DNA of 64,000 nt from Alcanivorax hongdengensis A-11-3 (GCF_000300995.1 NZ_AMRJ01000013.1:35579-99578); one strand, 5' to 3'; positions 6,777 to 16,370 are shown, counted from the stretch's first letter. Program-made: numbers and translations. The notes: generated by a model from the letters alone, not told the origin.

Positions 6777-9449
6777 TTAATGCGTGACCGGATAGGGTTT
6801 ATCCGTATCAATCCCGTATTTCTCGATGGCCTCCTTGATCACCGAGGCGTCCACCTTGCCCGCCTTGCGCAGGGCATTGAGTGCCGCCAGGGCCACAAAA
6901 TAACGGTCCACTTCAAAGAAATGACGTAGCTTCTGGCGAGAGTCGCTGCGGCCGAAACCGTCGGTGCCCAGCACCGAGTAAGGGGCCTTGATCCAGGGAC
7001 GAATCTGGTCGGCATAGGTGCGCATGTAATCGGTGGAGGCAATCACCGGCCCATCACGGCCATCCAGGCATTTTTCCACCCAGTTCTGCTCGCGCTCCTG
7101 TTCCGGGTGCAGCATTTCGTCACGATCCATGCGGATACCCTCGCGGCGCAGCTCATTGAAACTGGTAACGCTCCAGACATCGGCGGCCACGCCGAAATCG
7201 TCACGCAGCAGCTCTGCGGCTGCTTCCACTTCACGCAGAATGGTACCGGCACCGAGCAGCTGAACCCGTGGCGCCTTTTTGGTTTTTGCCTTGCCCTCGC
7301 GCAACAGGTACATGCCTCGGCGGATGCCCTCTTCCGCCCCTTCCGGCATGGCGCCATGCACATAGTTCTCGTTCATCAGCGTCAGGTAATAGAAGACCTT
7401 TTCATTGTCTTCGTACATGCGTTTGAGGCCATCGTGCAGGATTACCGCCAGCTCGTAGGAGTAGGTCGGGTCATAGCTGACACAGTTGGGCACCGTGCTG
7501 GATAGCACATGGCTGTGACCATCCTGGTGCTGCAGGCCCTCACCATTGAGCGTGGTGCGCCCGGCGGTCGCCCCCAGCAGGAAGCCGCGCGCCTGGCTGT
7601 CGCCGGCGGCCCAGGCCAGATCGCCAACCCGCTGGAAGCCGAACATGGAGTAGTAGATGTAGAAGGGAATCAGCGTGAAGTTGTGCACGCTGTAGCTGGT
7701 GGCGGCAGCCAGCCAGCCGGACATGGCACCGGCTTCGTTGATGCCTTCCTCAAGAATCCGGCCTTTCTTGTCTTCCCGGTAGAACATCACCTGCCCGGCA
7801 TCTTCCGGCTCGTATTTCTGGCCGCCGGAGGAGTAGATGCCCAGCTGCCGGAACAGGCCTTCCATGCCGAACGTGCGCGCCTCATCGGGCACGATGGGCA
7901 CCACGCGATCACCAATCTGCTTGTCCTTGATCAGCGCGCTCATCATGCGCACAAAGGCCATGGTGGTGGAAATTTCCCGGTCGCCACTGCCTTCCAGAAA
8001 GCTGGAAAAGATATCCAGCCCGGGCAGGGTCAGCGCCTGGCTGGCCTGCTGGCGGCGTACCGGCATATAGCCACCCAGCTTGTCACGCTGCTCCTTCATG
8101 TAGCGCAGCTCGGCGGAATTGTCCGCCGGGCGGTAATAGGGCACGTCCTTGAGCTGTTCATCGGTGAACGGCATGTCGAAGCGGTCGCGGAATTCCTTGA
8201 GACTGTCCAGATCCAGTTTTTTCATCTGGTGAGTCTTGTTGACCGCCTCCCCGGCCCCGGTAGCGTAACCCTTGACGGTCTTGGCCAGAATCACGGTGGG
8301 CTGACCGGTATGATGGGTGGCCGCGTGGTAGGCGGCATAGACCTTGAAGGGGTCGTGGCCACCGCGGTTGAGCCGGTAAACGTCCTCGTCGGACATGTGC
8401 TCGACCAGTTTTTTAAGCTCCGGGTATTCGCCGAAAAAGTGTTCGCGGGTGTAGGCGCCACCATTTTTCTTGTAGGCTTGGTATTCGCCATCCACGCATT
8501 CTTCCATGCGCCGGCGCAACAGGCCCTGGCTGTCCTTTTCCAGCAGCGGGTCCCATAGTCGACCCCAGACCACCTTGATGACATTCCAGCCGGCACCGCG
8601 GAACACGCCTTCCAGTTCCTGAATGATCTTGCCGTTGCCGCGCACCGGGCCATCCAGCCGCTGCAGGTTACAGTTAACCACGAACACCAGGTTATCCAGT
8701 TTTTCGCGGCCGGCCAGGGCCAGCGCGCCCAGGGATTCCGGCTCGTCCATTTCGCCGTCGCCCAGGAAAGCCCAAACCTTGCGATCGTCCCGGGGAATCA
8801 GTTCCCGGTTCTGCAGGTACTTCATGATATGGGCCTGATAAATGGCCTGGATCGGCCCCAGCCCCATGGACACGGTGGGAAACTGCCAGAAGTCCGGCAT
8901 CAGCCAGGGATGGGGGTAAGACGACAAGCCCTGGCCGTCCACTTCACGGCGGAAGTTATCCAGCTGTTGCTCGGAAATGCGTCCTTCCAGGTAGGCGCGG
9001 GCATACACCCCCGGGGCAGAATGGCCCTGGAAGAACACCAGGTCCCCTTCGTTCTTGTCGCTGGGGGCCCGGAAGAAATGGTTGAAGCCCACATCGTACA
9101 GTGTGGCCGATGACGCAAAGGAGGCAATGTGCCCACCCAGCTCGTCATCGTTGTTCATGTTGGCCCGCATTACCGTGGCAAGGGCATTCCAGCGTACCAG
9201 GGAGCGAATGCGTCGCTCCATGAACATGTCACCGGGAATGGACGCTTCGTCCTGGGCGGAAATGGTATTGAGATACGGGGTGTTCAGGTGAGTTCGATAG
9301 ACGCCCTGTTCCTGGGCTTCGTTGGTAATGATATCCAGCAGCCAGGCGGCCCGCTCCGGGCCTTCGCGCTCTACCACCGATTCCAGAGCTTCCAGCCATT
9401 CCCGTGTTTCGGACGGATCGATATCATCAAAAAAACTGCGTTTTTGCAT
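6777..9449 (-). CDS. aceE: Pyruvate dehydrogenase E1, homodimeric type
   Basis: The 890-residue ThDP enzyme decarboxylates pyruvate and acetylates the lipoyl groups of AceF. Its length and the N-terminal E2-binding region (FFDDIDPSETREWLEALESV) are typical of the single-chain gammaproteobacterial E1. The ThDP/Mg-binding motif is seen as GDGEMDEPES with a downstream NCNLQRLDGPVRGN. The start at 9449 has AAGGA 9 nt upstream. It is the first gene of the aceE-(DUF559)-aceF unit. A candidate sigma-70 promoter lies about 160 bp upstream. Confidence 0.98.
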   Translation of the reverse strand: MQKRSFFDDIDPSETREWLEALESVVEREGPERAAWLLDIITNEAQEQGVYRTHLNTPYLNTISAQDEASIPGDMFMERRIRSLVRWNALATVMRANMNNDDELGGHIASFASSATLYDVGFNHFFRAPSDKNEGDLVFFQGHSAPGVYARAYLEGRISEQQLDNFRREVDGQGLSSYPHPWLMPDFWQFPTVSMGLGPIQAIYQAHIMKYLQNRELIPRDDRKVWAFLGDGEMDEPESLGALALAGREKLDNLVFVVNCNLQRLDGPVRGNGKIIQELEGVFRGAGWNVIKVVWGRLWDPLLEKDSQGLLRRRMEECVDGEYQAYKKNGGAYTREHFFGEYPELKKLVEHMSDEDVYRLNRGGHDPFKVYAAYHAATHHTGQPTVILAKTVKGYATGAGEAVNKTHQMKKLDLDSLKEFRDRFDMPFTDEQLKDVPYYRPADNSAELRYMKEQRDKLGGYMPVRRQQASQALTLPGLDIFSSFLEGSGDREISTTMAFVRMMSALIKDKQIGDRVVPIVPDEARTFGMEGLFRQLGIYSSGGQKYEPEDAGQVMFYREDKKGRILEEGINEAGAMSGWLAAATSYSVHNFTLIPFYIYYSMFGFQRVGDLAWAAGDSQARGFLLGATAGRTTLNGEGLQHQDGHSHVLSSTVPNCVSYDPTYSYELAVILHDGLKRMYEDNEKVFYYLTLMNENYVHGAMPEGAEEGIRRGMYLLREGKAKTKKAPRVQLLGAGTILREVEAAAELLRDDFGVAADVWSVTSFNELRREGIRMDRDEMLHPEQEREQNWVEKCLDGRDGPVIASTDYMRTYADQIRPWIKAPYSVLGTDGFGRSDSRQKLRHFFEVDRYFVALAALNALRKAGKVDASVIKEAIEKYGIDTDKPYPVTH

Positions 9450-9544
9450 GGGCTTGCGTCCTTACTCGCGTTGCCGAACCGGCACGCAGGATCACTACGG
9501 GCCGACAGACCAGGCTCAGGGGTAACTGAGCGATAACCGTGGTT

Positions 9545-9566
9545 ACAGTCGACAGGCACCGACTGT
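9545..9566. promoter_or_regulatory. Inverted repeat in the aceE leader
   Basis: ACAGTCG (9545-9551) and CGACTGT (9560-9566) are perfect 7-bp arms around 8 bp. They lie between the candidate aceE promoter and the start codon. This could be an operator or a leader hairpin. It does not resemble the E. coli PdhR box. Confidence 0.35.
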
Positions 9567-9606
9567 GATCATGGCGCCCCGCGGAGAGCCATAACCTCTA
9601 TGCCTC

Positions 9607-9634
9607 ATACTAGCGGCGCGGCTTTTACAAGCAA
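9607..9634 (-). promoter_or_regulatory. aceE: Candidate sigma-70 promoter for aceE
   Basis: Read on the minus strand, TTGCTT (9634-9629), a 16-nt spacer and TAGTAT (9612-9607) are placed to drive aceE with a leader of about 150 nt. Only the motif match supports this. Confidence 0.4.
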
Positions 9635-9738
9635 ACCTGACAGGTGACGAAAACGATCACAGCCTCCTGCAGCGTTGCCATTGGCGTTACCACAGAATAG
9701 AAAATTCCCGATGTGCCGCCTATGCGACCAAGGGCCTA

Positions 9739-9936
9739 GGGAACCTCTGAAAAACTCAAGCCTCCCACTTTTCCGGAATGGTCCCCTCTCCCTTGATGGG
9801 AGAGGGACAGGGAGAGGGTGAGAGGCAAGACTACCGCATTGAGTTGCGTCATCCCCTCACCCCCAGCCCCTCTCCCACAAGGGGAGAGGGGAGCTACACT
9901 ACCTGTCGCAGAGCAAAACCGGATTTTCAGAGACCC
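9739..9936. mobile_element. 198-bp element-like unit with inward-facing hairpin repeats D and E
   Basis: The ends read GGGAACCTCTGAAAA at 9739 and TTTTCAGAGACCC at 9936, imperfect inverted repeats resembling insertion-sequence ends. Inside are copy D (hairpin 9783-9806, tail ACAGGGAGAGGG rightward) and copy E (tail CCCCTCACCCCCAG, hairpin 9867-9891), tails facing each other. The right end abuts the ampE stop codon. No coding capacity and no clear target duplication were seen. The rest of the 489-bp gene-free stretch 9450-9938 is the aceE promoter and leader. Confidence 0.55.
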
Positions 9937-9938
9937 AA

Positions 9939-10769
9939 TCAGACCAACACCACCCAGAGCGCGGCCAGAATCAACCATATCGCCATGCAGCGCAGCAGCA
10001 AGCCCTGCAGGGCTTCCAGTTGTTCCATCCCTTCCGGCAGCGAGACAGGCGCTTTTCCGGGAGCATCATCCAGGGCCACCAGCACGATCTGATCCAGCGG
10101 CGGCGCGGCCTTATCCTGTCGCCACCAGTGTCCGTTCATGCGCGACATGACCGCAGAAAAATTGCCGGCCAGGGCCATGCAGAGCACCAGCAACTGTCGG
10201 GGTATCCCGTCGAGAATAGCTTGCAGATCCCGCAAGCGACTATCGCTCTGTTCCTGACGGTTCAGCCAGACCCGATTAAGCAGATAAAAAGTCAGGGCCC
10301 CAAAACCCAGGGTCATCAGCCAGAAGATGGCCGCGAACAGGCGCATTTCACGTTCAAGAATGCGGGCGGTAAGCGCGGGAAAATAATCGGGCGTCTGCGT
10401 GGAGCCACTGATTCCGAATTCATCAGCTGCCAGATCGGCAAAGCCTTGACTGTCATTCATATGGCCGCGCACCAACAGCTCATCCACATAACGGAATTCA
10501 CTCTGGGCGCCCAGTAACCACAGCAGCAGGATGCCAGCCGGCACCAGCAGCAACAGCAGGAAGCCGATGCTGTCACCATAGGCGAACAACAGGGTCAGTA
10601 GCACTGACGGCAGCACAACGGCCAGCCACCACAGCAACATACCCTGGCCAAAACGGGCAGCCCAGGCCTGTAACCAGCGGTCATGGCGCTGTTCGTCCAT
10701 TAGCCAGGCGGGCCAGTGGATATCCAGACGACGCAGGCCCAGCACCACCAGCAACAGCAGAATCTTCAT
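9939..10769 (-). CDS. ampE: AmpE-like inner-membrane protein
   Basis: This is a 276-residue protein with about four membrane segments (near residues 44-62, 68-87, 145-165 and 257-275) and the family N-terminus MKILLLLVVLGLRRLD. The conserved segment GFADLAADEFGISG fits AmpE, a membrane protein linked to AmpD and beta-lactamase regulation. Its start overlaps the ampD stop by four bases, giving the classic ampD-ampE operon. Its molecular role is poorly defined in the family. Confidence 0.88.
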   Translation of the reverse strand: MKILLLLVVLGLRRLDIHWPAWLMDEQRHDRWLQAWAARFGQGMLLWWLAVVLPSVLLTLLFAYGDSIGFLLLLLVPAGILLLWLLGAQSEFRYVDELLVRGHMNDSQGFADLAADEFGISGSTQTPDYFPALTARILEREMRLFAAIFWLMTLGFGALTFYLLNRVWLNRQEQSDSRLRDLQAILDGIPRQLLVLCMALAGNFSAVMSRMNGHWWRQDKAAPPLDQIVLVALDDAPGKAPVSLPEGMEQLEALQGLLLRCMAIWLILAALWVVLV

Positions 10770-11332
10770 GTTCTTTCCTCCTTGAAAGCCGCCAACCGCC
10801 GTCGGTATTCAGTCCAGTCAAACGCCGGTCCCGGGTCGGTCTTGCGGCCCGGGGCGATATCTTGATGGCCGGTAATGCGCCTATCGGTAATGGCAGGATA
10901 CCGGGCCTGCAGCAATGCCGTCAGCGCCACCAGGGTGCCATATTGCGGCGGCTCATAGGGGATATCATCGGCGCCTTCCAGCTCGATCCCCAGGGAAAAA
11001 TCGTTACAGTTTTCGCGCCCTGCGAATTCCGACACCCCCGCATGCCAGGCACGCTGGTCACAGTCAACGAACTGCAGCAGAGAGCCGTCCCGGCGCACCA
11101 GAAAATGGGACGAGACGGTGAGCTGGTGGATGTCACGAAAATAGGGGTGGGCATCCGCCGACAGGCGGTTGAGAAACAGGTCTTCGATGTAGGGGCCGCC
11201 AAACTGGCCCGGTGGCAGGCTGATATTGTGAATCACCAGCAGGGAAATATCGGTGGGGTCCGGGCGCTCATTGTAGTTGGGGGATGGGCACCATTGTGCC
11301 TGGTCCACCCGATGTCTGGTCATGCTTAGCAC
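10766..11332 (-). CDS. ampD: 1,6-anhydro-N-acetylmuramyl-L-alanine amidase AmpD
   Basis: The 188-residue zinc amidase of the N-acetylmuramyl-L-alanine amidase_2 fold cleaves anhydro-muropeptides in the cytoplasm during peptidoglycan recycling. Zinc and catalytic segments are visible: LVIHNISLPPG, RAWHAGVSEFAG, LGIELEG and ITGHQDIAPGRKTDPGP. The start is taken as GTG at 11332 with AGGAG six bases upstream. An ATG at 11323 is possible but would be 15 nt from the Shine-Dalgarno sequence. Loss of AmpD derepresses AmpC in related bacteria; no ampC or ampR is in the window. Confidence 0.95.
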   Translation of the reverse strand: MLSMTRHRVDQAQWCPSPNYNERPDPTDISLLVIHNISLPPGQFGGPYIEDLFLNRLSADAHPYFRDIHQLTVSSHFLVRRDGSLLQFVDCDQRAWHAGVSEFAGRENCNDFSLGIELEGADDIPYEPPQYGTLVALTALLQARYPAITDRRITGHQDIAPGRKTDPGPAFDWTEYRRRLAAFKEERT

Positions 11333-11386
11333 CCACGGCTCCTGCTACTGTCGCGCCGAAGCAGACAGACAGGAGCTAGCAGGCTG

Positions 11387-13603
11387 CTAAGCCACTCCCT
11401 GCCTGCGGCGCAAATCACCGATCACGGCTTCCAGGGCCCGGTCGAACAGCGCCCCTTCCTCAATGAGTTTAACAGCCCCCTTATGCAGGGCAACGGCCAG
11501 ATCATAGCCGGTATATTCCTGCACCTTGATACCACGGCGGTTGGTAAAGACCAGCTTGGTCCCGGAGCGGATGTTGGCGGCCAGCTTGGCGCGCACGGCG
11601 TCTTCGCCTTCGCCAATCTCGATCCACTGGCCCGGTGAAAGCTGGCTGACCTTGCGGACCAGGAAATGATCCTGCGACAGTGCCGGGTCCACCGGTGCCG
11701 GCGCCTCGGGTTGCTCCGCCTTGACGGCAACACGCTCGGTCTGCAGCCCCTTGAGCAGTTGGGTGTGCACTTCCTTGAGGCGACTTAGCAGCTGGTTGGT
11801 TTCCGCGCTGTCGTAGTTGATTCGGGTCAGGCCGGCGTGCAGGGTTTTTAGCAACTTCGGGCTCAACACCTTGAGTTTTTCCAGCGCGGTCTGCTCCCGG
11901 TGCTCAAGCACACTCCAGACCACCGCATCCACCACCTTGACCTGCTGCTGCCACTGCGGGCTGTCTTCCCCTTCCCTCAACCAGGTGAGATACAGCACCT
12001 GCTGCCAGCCCTGACGCAGCAGACGTACCACCACGTCCGGCAGGGAACGGCCGGCCATACGCTGATCCAGCAATACGGTGACGGACTCACGGGCCTGCTC
12101 GGCCCGGGCCTTGCCCTCTTCGGCCTCACGGACTCGCTGCTCCACCCGTTCGGAGCGGACTTTCTGGCTATCAAAATAGTCCTGAAACTCGCCGAGCAGG
12201 CGCGCAAACAGGCTGGCATCATCTTCATAGTCATCAATAATCTGATGCACCGCCTGGTTGATGCGCTGATAGAGCTCATCCTGGATGCCCTGCTGCGGGT
12301 CCCACTGGTTGCCGGCACGGGCCAGCATGTTCAGCAGCTGACGGGCCTCATGGTTGTCATTACTGAAGAAGCTTTTGTCACTGATGGCCACCTTGAGCAG
12401 GGGAATCTGCAAGCGCCCTATCAGGGCCTTGATTTCCGAGGGCAGCCCCTCGTCATCCAGAATGAAATCGAACAGCATGGAGACCAGATTGATGACATCG
12501 TCATCGGCCTGATCGAGGGCGTGAATGGCCTCACCATGCTCGCTGTCGAGCATGTCGGACAGGTGGTTTTTCAGATCCCGATCTTCATCGTCGCCCTGGT
12601 CCAGGCTGCGCTCAACCCGCTGTAGCCGATTGAGCACACCCAGCAGGTCATCGGAGCTGACCTGGTGCACACTGGCCGCATTGGCCACCGGGGCACCATT
12701 CATGTAAGGCACACCATCCTGCATCACCGCCATGGGTGAGACCGGCCCCGCGGCGCCTCCGGCACTACCGTGGCCACCACCCACCTGCATGCCACGCATG
12801 GTGACCAGCAACTCCTGCAGCAGGCCGAACATCTGGTCATTGCTGGGGCCGCCGCCCCCTGAAGCCGACTCGGAAGACGCTGCCAGAGTACGGCCTCCGG
12901 CCTTGCGGGCCGGAGCAATCGGTGCGGATTTCATTTCCGGCAGCACGCCGGCATCAATCAGCACCTTGTTGGCTTCAGAGGCGAAATAGCCGGTTTCCGC
13001 CATGACCTGACGCTCGAAAAGTTTGAGCACGATCAAGCGGGCCTTGATATCCAGAGACAGCTTTTCCAGACAGCTGTTAAAGCACTCCACCAGCTGACGG
13101 GGCTCCAGAGGATTATCGCGCTGGCTAAAGCTGCGCTTGCCCTCGAAGAGATACTCCAGTCGGTGATGGAAAACCCCCAGCTGTTCATCGCAGCCATTGC
13201 GGGCACGCCGGGCCATATTGTCCAGTGCCACCGAGGTTTCCAGCTCTTCCTCATTGACCAGTGAGAGGCTGTCCAGGTCGACCTTGGTGTCTTCCAGGCT
13301 TTCGCCTTTTTCAGGGGAATGCGCCAGTTTCTGGAACAGGTTGCTCAATGACTGCCGGAAACCGGTTTCCAGGCCGGCTCGCTGGATACGCAGCTCGCGC
13401 ATGGCATCAAAGTAGCGCTCACGCTCGCTGTCGGATTCTTTTTCCGCCAAGTCATAAAGGGTGTCATCGGCGCCATCAAGCATGTCGGACAGATAGCCCG
13501 CTGCCAGATTCAGGTAACGGTCACGCACTTTTTCGAGGGGGCGCGGCAAAGCGGCAACACCGGTTTTGCCGGGCACAGACTGCAAGCGCGTAACCTTGGT
13601 CAT
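11387..13603 (-). CDS. DUF1631 family protein
   Basis: This 738-residue soluble protein matches the DUF1631 pattern: an N-terminal helical segment (RDRYLNLAAGYLSDMLDGADDTLYDLAE), a variable Gly/Pro-rich middle, a helical block around DDVINLVSMLFDFILDD and KALIGRLQIPLLKVA, and a C-terminal PilZ-like region (GQWIEIGEGEDAVRAKLAANI...VFTNRRGIKV). Function is unestablished; some databases call the family thymidine phosphorylase-like on weak grounds. Start 13603 is preceded by AGGTGA; the upstream in-frame TTG at 13621 is less likely. The stop overlaps a small palindrome (TAGCAG-G-CTGCTA, 11377-11389). Confidence 0.85.
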   Translation of the reverse strand: MTKVTRLQSVPGKTGVAALPRPLEKVRDRYLNLAAGYLSDMLDGADDTLYDLAEKESDSERERYFDAMRELRIQRAGLETGFRQSLSNLFQKLAHSPEKGESLEDTKVDLDSLSLVNEEELETSVALDNMARRARNGCDEQLGVFHHRLEYLFEGKRSFSQRDNPLEPRQLVECFNSCLEKLSLDIKARLIVLKLFERQVMAETGYFASEANKVLIDAGVLPEMKSAPIAPARKAGGRTLAASSESASGGGGPSNDQMFGLLQELLVTMRGMQVGGGHGSAGGAAGPVSPMAVMQDGVPYMNGAPVANAASVHQVSSDDLLGVLNRLQRVERSLDQGDDEDRDLKNHLSDMLDSEHGEAIHALDQADDDVINLVSMLFDFILDDEGLPSEIKALIGRLQIPLLKVAISDKSFFSNDNHEARQLLNMLARAGNQWDPQQGIQDELYQRINQAVHQIIDDYEDDASLFARLLGEFQDYFDSQKVRSERVEQRVREAEEGKARAEQARESVTVLLDQRMAGRSLPDVVVRLLRQGWQQVLYLTWLREGEDSPQWQQQVKVVDAVVWSVLEHREQTALEKLKVLSPKLLKTLHAGLTRINYDSAETNQLLSRLKEVHTQLLKGLQTERVAVKAEQPEAPAPVDPALSQDHFLVRKVSQLSPGQWIEIGEGEDAVRAKLAANIRSGTKLVFTNRRGIKVQEYTGYDLAVALHKGAVKLIEEGALFDRALEAVIGDLRRRQGVA

Positions 13604-13666
13604 AGAGTCACCTGACACCAAATACTGATTAATTATTAAGCTAACATACTGGCCATATAAGAATTT

Positions 13667-13696
13667 TGAACCAGTTGGCAGATACTACCTTATAGG
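13667..13696 (+). promoter_or_regulatory. Candidate promoter of the AGCS symporter
   Basis: TTGAAC at 13667 and TTATAG at 13690 (17-nt spacer) lie in the AT-rich 177-bp divergent spacer upstream of the symporter gene. This is a motif match only. Confidence 0.4.
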
Positions 13697-13779
13697 TACA
13701 TCCTTACCAGTAACCCCGCGCTTTCCCTACCGGGCAATTTCTTCTAGCCTATTGGTTTTACTGGCAATAGGCGATACCC

Positions 13780-15120
13780 ATGGAGCACGCTGTAACCATA
13801 CTCAAACAGATTAGCGGTCTCCTGTGGGGATGGCCGGCGCTGGTCCTCATCGCCGGGACCGGCATCTACTTGACCCTGGCCCTGGGATTTTTGCCCCTGC
13901 GGCAGCTGGGTTTCGGCTTTCGCCAGATGTTCGGCCCCAAGCGTGGTGAAGGCACCATCGGCGCCGGCGCCGCCCTGGCCACCTCACTGTCAGCCACCAT
14001 TGGCACCGGCAACATTGTCGGCGTGGCCACGGCCATTCATGCCGGCGGCCCCGGTGCACTGGTCTGGATGTGGCTGATTGCCCTGGTGGGTATGGCCACC
14101 AAATATTCGGAAGCGGTACTGGCGGTCAAATTCCGCGAGACGGATAGCCGCGGCCAGTATGTGGGCGGCCCCATGTACTATATTCGTAACGGCCTGGGGC
14201 ACAACTGGCGCTGGATGGCTGCCGCCTTCGCCTTTTTCGGCATGTTTGCCGGCTTCGGCATTGGCAACACAGTCCAGGCCAATTCCGTGGCCGACGGGCT
14301 TTCCAGCAGCTTTGGCATTCCCACCTGGATCACCGGCCTGACACTGGCCGTACTGGTTGCCCTGGTGGTACTGGGCGGCGTCAAACGTATCGCCCATGTG
14401 GCCACGATACTGGTGCCCTTCATGGCCCTGGCCTATCTGTTGGCCGGTCTGACCGTGCTGATCAACCATGCCAGCGAACTCCCCAACGCCCTGGCGCTTT
14501 GCTTTGATGGTGCCTTCAACGGTACGGCCGCCGCCGGCGGTTTTGCCGGCGCGGTGGTCAAGGAAGCCATCCGCTTCGGCATTGCCCGTGGCATTTTTTC
14601 CAACGAAGCCGGTCTGGGTAGCGCCCCCATTGCCCACGCCTCCGCCAATACCGACCACCCGGCAAGGCAGGGCTCCATCGCCATGCTGGGGACGTTTCTG
14701 GATACCATTGTGGTATGCTCCATCACCGGCCTGGCCATCGTTTCATCCGGGGCCTGGACCAGTGGCGAAAAGGGCGCGCCGCTTTCCGCGTTGGCCTTCT
14801 CCAGTACCTTTGGCAGCATCGGGGATATAATTGTCGCCTGTAGCCTGGCGATTTTCGCTTTCACCACCCTGCTTGGCTGGAGCCTGTACAGCGAACGCTG
14901 CACCAGCTACCTGTTCGGCGAAAAGGCCATCGTGCCCTTCCGCCTGCTCTGGGTGTTGGCCGTGCCTGTCGGCGCCGCCGTGAGCCTTAACGTTGTGTGG
15001 GCTCTGGCTGATATAATGAATATCCTGATGGCGATCCCCAACCTGATAGCCCTGCTGTTGCTGTCGCCGGTGGTGATACGCTTGAGCCGGGAATTCTTTA
15101 GCAACCGCCGCCCGGAATGA
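13780..15120 (+). CDS. Sodium:alanine/glycine symporter (AGCS family)
   Basis: The 446-residue polytopic inner-membrane protein has about 10-11 hydrophobic segments. The AGCS signature region ATSLSATIGTGNIVGVATAI with GGPGALVWMW, and the later FSNEAGLGSAPIAHA, are diagnostic. The family imports alanine, glycine or related small amino acids with Na+. The start at 13780 begins MEHAVTILKQISGLLWG, typical for the family. It stands alone between the divergent DUF1631 gene and nadC, followed by a REP pair. The substrate cannot be fixed from sequence. Confidence 0.93.
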   Translation: MEHAVTILKQISGLLWGWPALVLIAGTGIYLTLALGFLPLRQLGFGFRQMFGPKRGEGTIGAGAALATSLSATIGTGNIVGVATAIHAGGPGALVWMWLIALVGMATKYSEAVLAVKFRETDSRGQYVGGPMYYIRNGLGHNWRWMAAAFAFFGMFAGFGIGNTVQANSVADGLSSSFGIPTWITGLTLAVLVALVVLGGVKRIAHVATILVPFMALAYLLAGLTVLINHASELPNALALCFDGAFNGTAAAGGFAGAVVKEAIRFGIARGIFSNEAGLGSAPIAHASANTDHPARQGSIAMLGTFLDTIVVCSITGLAIVSSGAWTSGEKGAPLSALAFSSTFGSIGDIIVACSLAIFAFTTLLGWSLYSERCTSYLFGEKAIVPFRLLWVLAVPVGAAVSLNVVWALADIMNILMAIPNLIALLLLSPVVIRLSREFFSNRRPE

Positions 15121-15126
15121 ATATTG

Positions 15127-15197
15127 GTAGGAGCTTGCTTGCAAGCGAATCTCTGAGATCGAGGAACGCCCTCGTCCGCTTGCAAGCCGCCTCCTGC
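15127..15197. repeat. REP pair (GCTTGC family) between symporter and nadC
   Basis: A forward unit at 15127-15149 contains the hairpin GCTTGC-TT-GCAAGC. An inverted, partly degenerate unit lies at 15177-15197. The two form a bacterial interspersed mosaic-like pair about 27 bp apart. Confidence 0.85.
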
Positions 15198-15231
15198 AAT
15201 GAACAAACTCACGTTTAGGATTTACCTCAGC

Positions 15232-16077
15232 ATGACCATTCCCCTGCCCGACTACGTCGGCGATGATATCTCTCGCAACGTTCGCTTCGCCCTGGAAGAA
15301 GATATTCGTGATGGCGACATCACCGCCCAGCTGATTGATGCGGATAGCACCAGCACAGCGACTATCATCACCCGGGAAGACAGCGTCATGTGCGGCATCC
15401 CCTGGGCAAATGAAGTGTTCCATCAGCTGGGCAATGTGGCGCTGGAATGGCACGTGGAAGATGGCCAGCGCCTAAAAGCCGATACCACGCTGTGTACACT
15501 GCGCGGCAATACCCGCCAGATTCTCACCGGCGAGCGCACCGCCCTCAACTTCCTGCAAACCCTGATGGGCACCGCCACCACCGCCCGCCGCTATGCGGAT
15601 GCCGTGATCGACAACAAGGTGACCATTCTGGACACCCGCAAAACCCTTCCCGGCCTGCGCGCCGGCCAGAAGTACGCAGTACTCTGTGGCGGCTGCGAGA
15701 ATCACCGCATCGGCCTCTATGATGCCTTCCTGATCAAGGAAAACCATGTCGCCGCCTGCGGCGGTATTACCGCCGCCATTGAACGCGCCAGAGCCCTGGC
15801 CCCGGACAAGAAGATCATCGTGGAAGTGGAAACACTGGAAGAACTGCAAGAGGCCGCGGCGCTCAAGCCGGATCAGATCATGCTGGATAATTTCAGCGCC
15901 GAAATGCTGGTGCAAGCCGCGGATATGACTGTGCCGTCCGCACTGGAGGTGTCTGGAAACCTGACGATTGAGAATGCCGGCATGCTACCCACTTACCGTG
16001 ACTGGTTCCTGTCCTCCGGCGCCTTGACCAAGCATATTCATGCCACGGACTTGTCATTACGAATCCAGCAACATTAA
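15232..16077 (+). CDS. nadC: Nicotinate-nucleotide pyrophosphorylase (carboxylating)
   Basis: This 281-residue QPRTase converts quinolinate and PRPP to nicotinate mononucleotide, CO2 and PPi in de novo NAD synthesis. Family motifs include TGERTALNFLQTLMGTAT, ILDTRKTLPGLR, KYAVLCGGCENHRIGLYDAFLIKENH and SGALTKHIHATDL. Start 15232 matches family N-termini; the upstream ATG at 15199 lies in the REP region and adds 11 unsupported residues. The usual SVGALTKH motif reads SSGALTKH. A monocistronic gene followed by 602 bp without genes. Confidence 0.96.
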   Translation: MTIPLPDYVGDDISRNVRFALEEDIRDGDITAQLIDADSTSTATIITREDSVMCGIPWANEVFHQLGNVALEWHVEDGQRLKADTTLCTLRGNTRQILTGERTALNFLQTLMGTATTARRYADAVIDNKVTILDTRKTLPGLRAGQKYAVLCGGCENHRIGLYDAFLIKENHVAACGGITAAIERARALAPDKKIIVEVETLEELQEAAALKPDQIMLDNFSAEMLVQAADMTVPSALEVSGNLTIENAGMLPTYRDWFLSSGALTKHIHATDLSLRIQQH

Positions 16078-16143
16078 AGTTCATCGGGCAATGGCGGGAA
16101 TTCAGCCTGACCAACGTCTGAGAGCCTTCACCGGCCGCCCCCT

Positions 16144-16198
16144 GTAGACGTTTGTTTACAAACGAATAGGGCTTGTTCGCTTGCAAGCAAGCTCCCAC
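16144..16198. repeat. REP pair with one arm-substituted copy
   Basis: The forward unit 16144-16166 has hairpin GTTTGT-TT-ACAAAC in place of GCTTGC-TT-GCAAGC: two base pairs changed from C-G to T-A on both arms. A canonical inverted unit lies at 16176-16198. Confidence 0.8.
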
Positions 16199-16370
16199 TG
16201 GCAATGCCTGGGTTTCCAGGAGGCGACTTGTAGGCGAAGGGGCGGCATGCAAGAGGAACCCCCAAAATATCAGTGCTGCGCAAGCTGCCCGGGGTTGAGA
16301 TTGGCGTCAGCCCTCTGACGTTCGACCCTGTACATTCCCCCGCTAATCCGCGATGAACCAATAATAAGCG

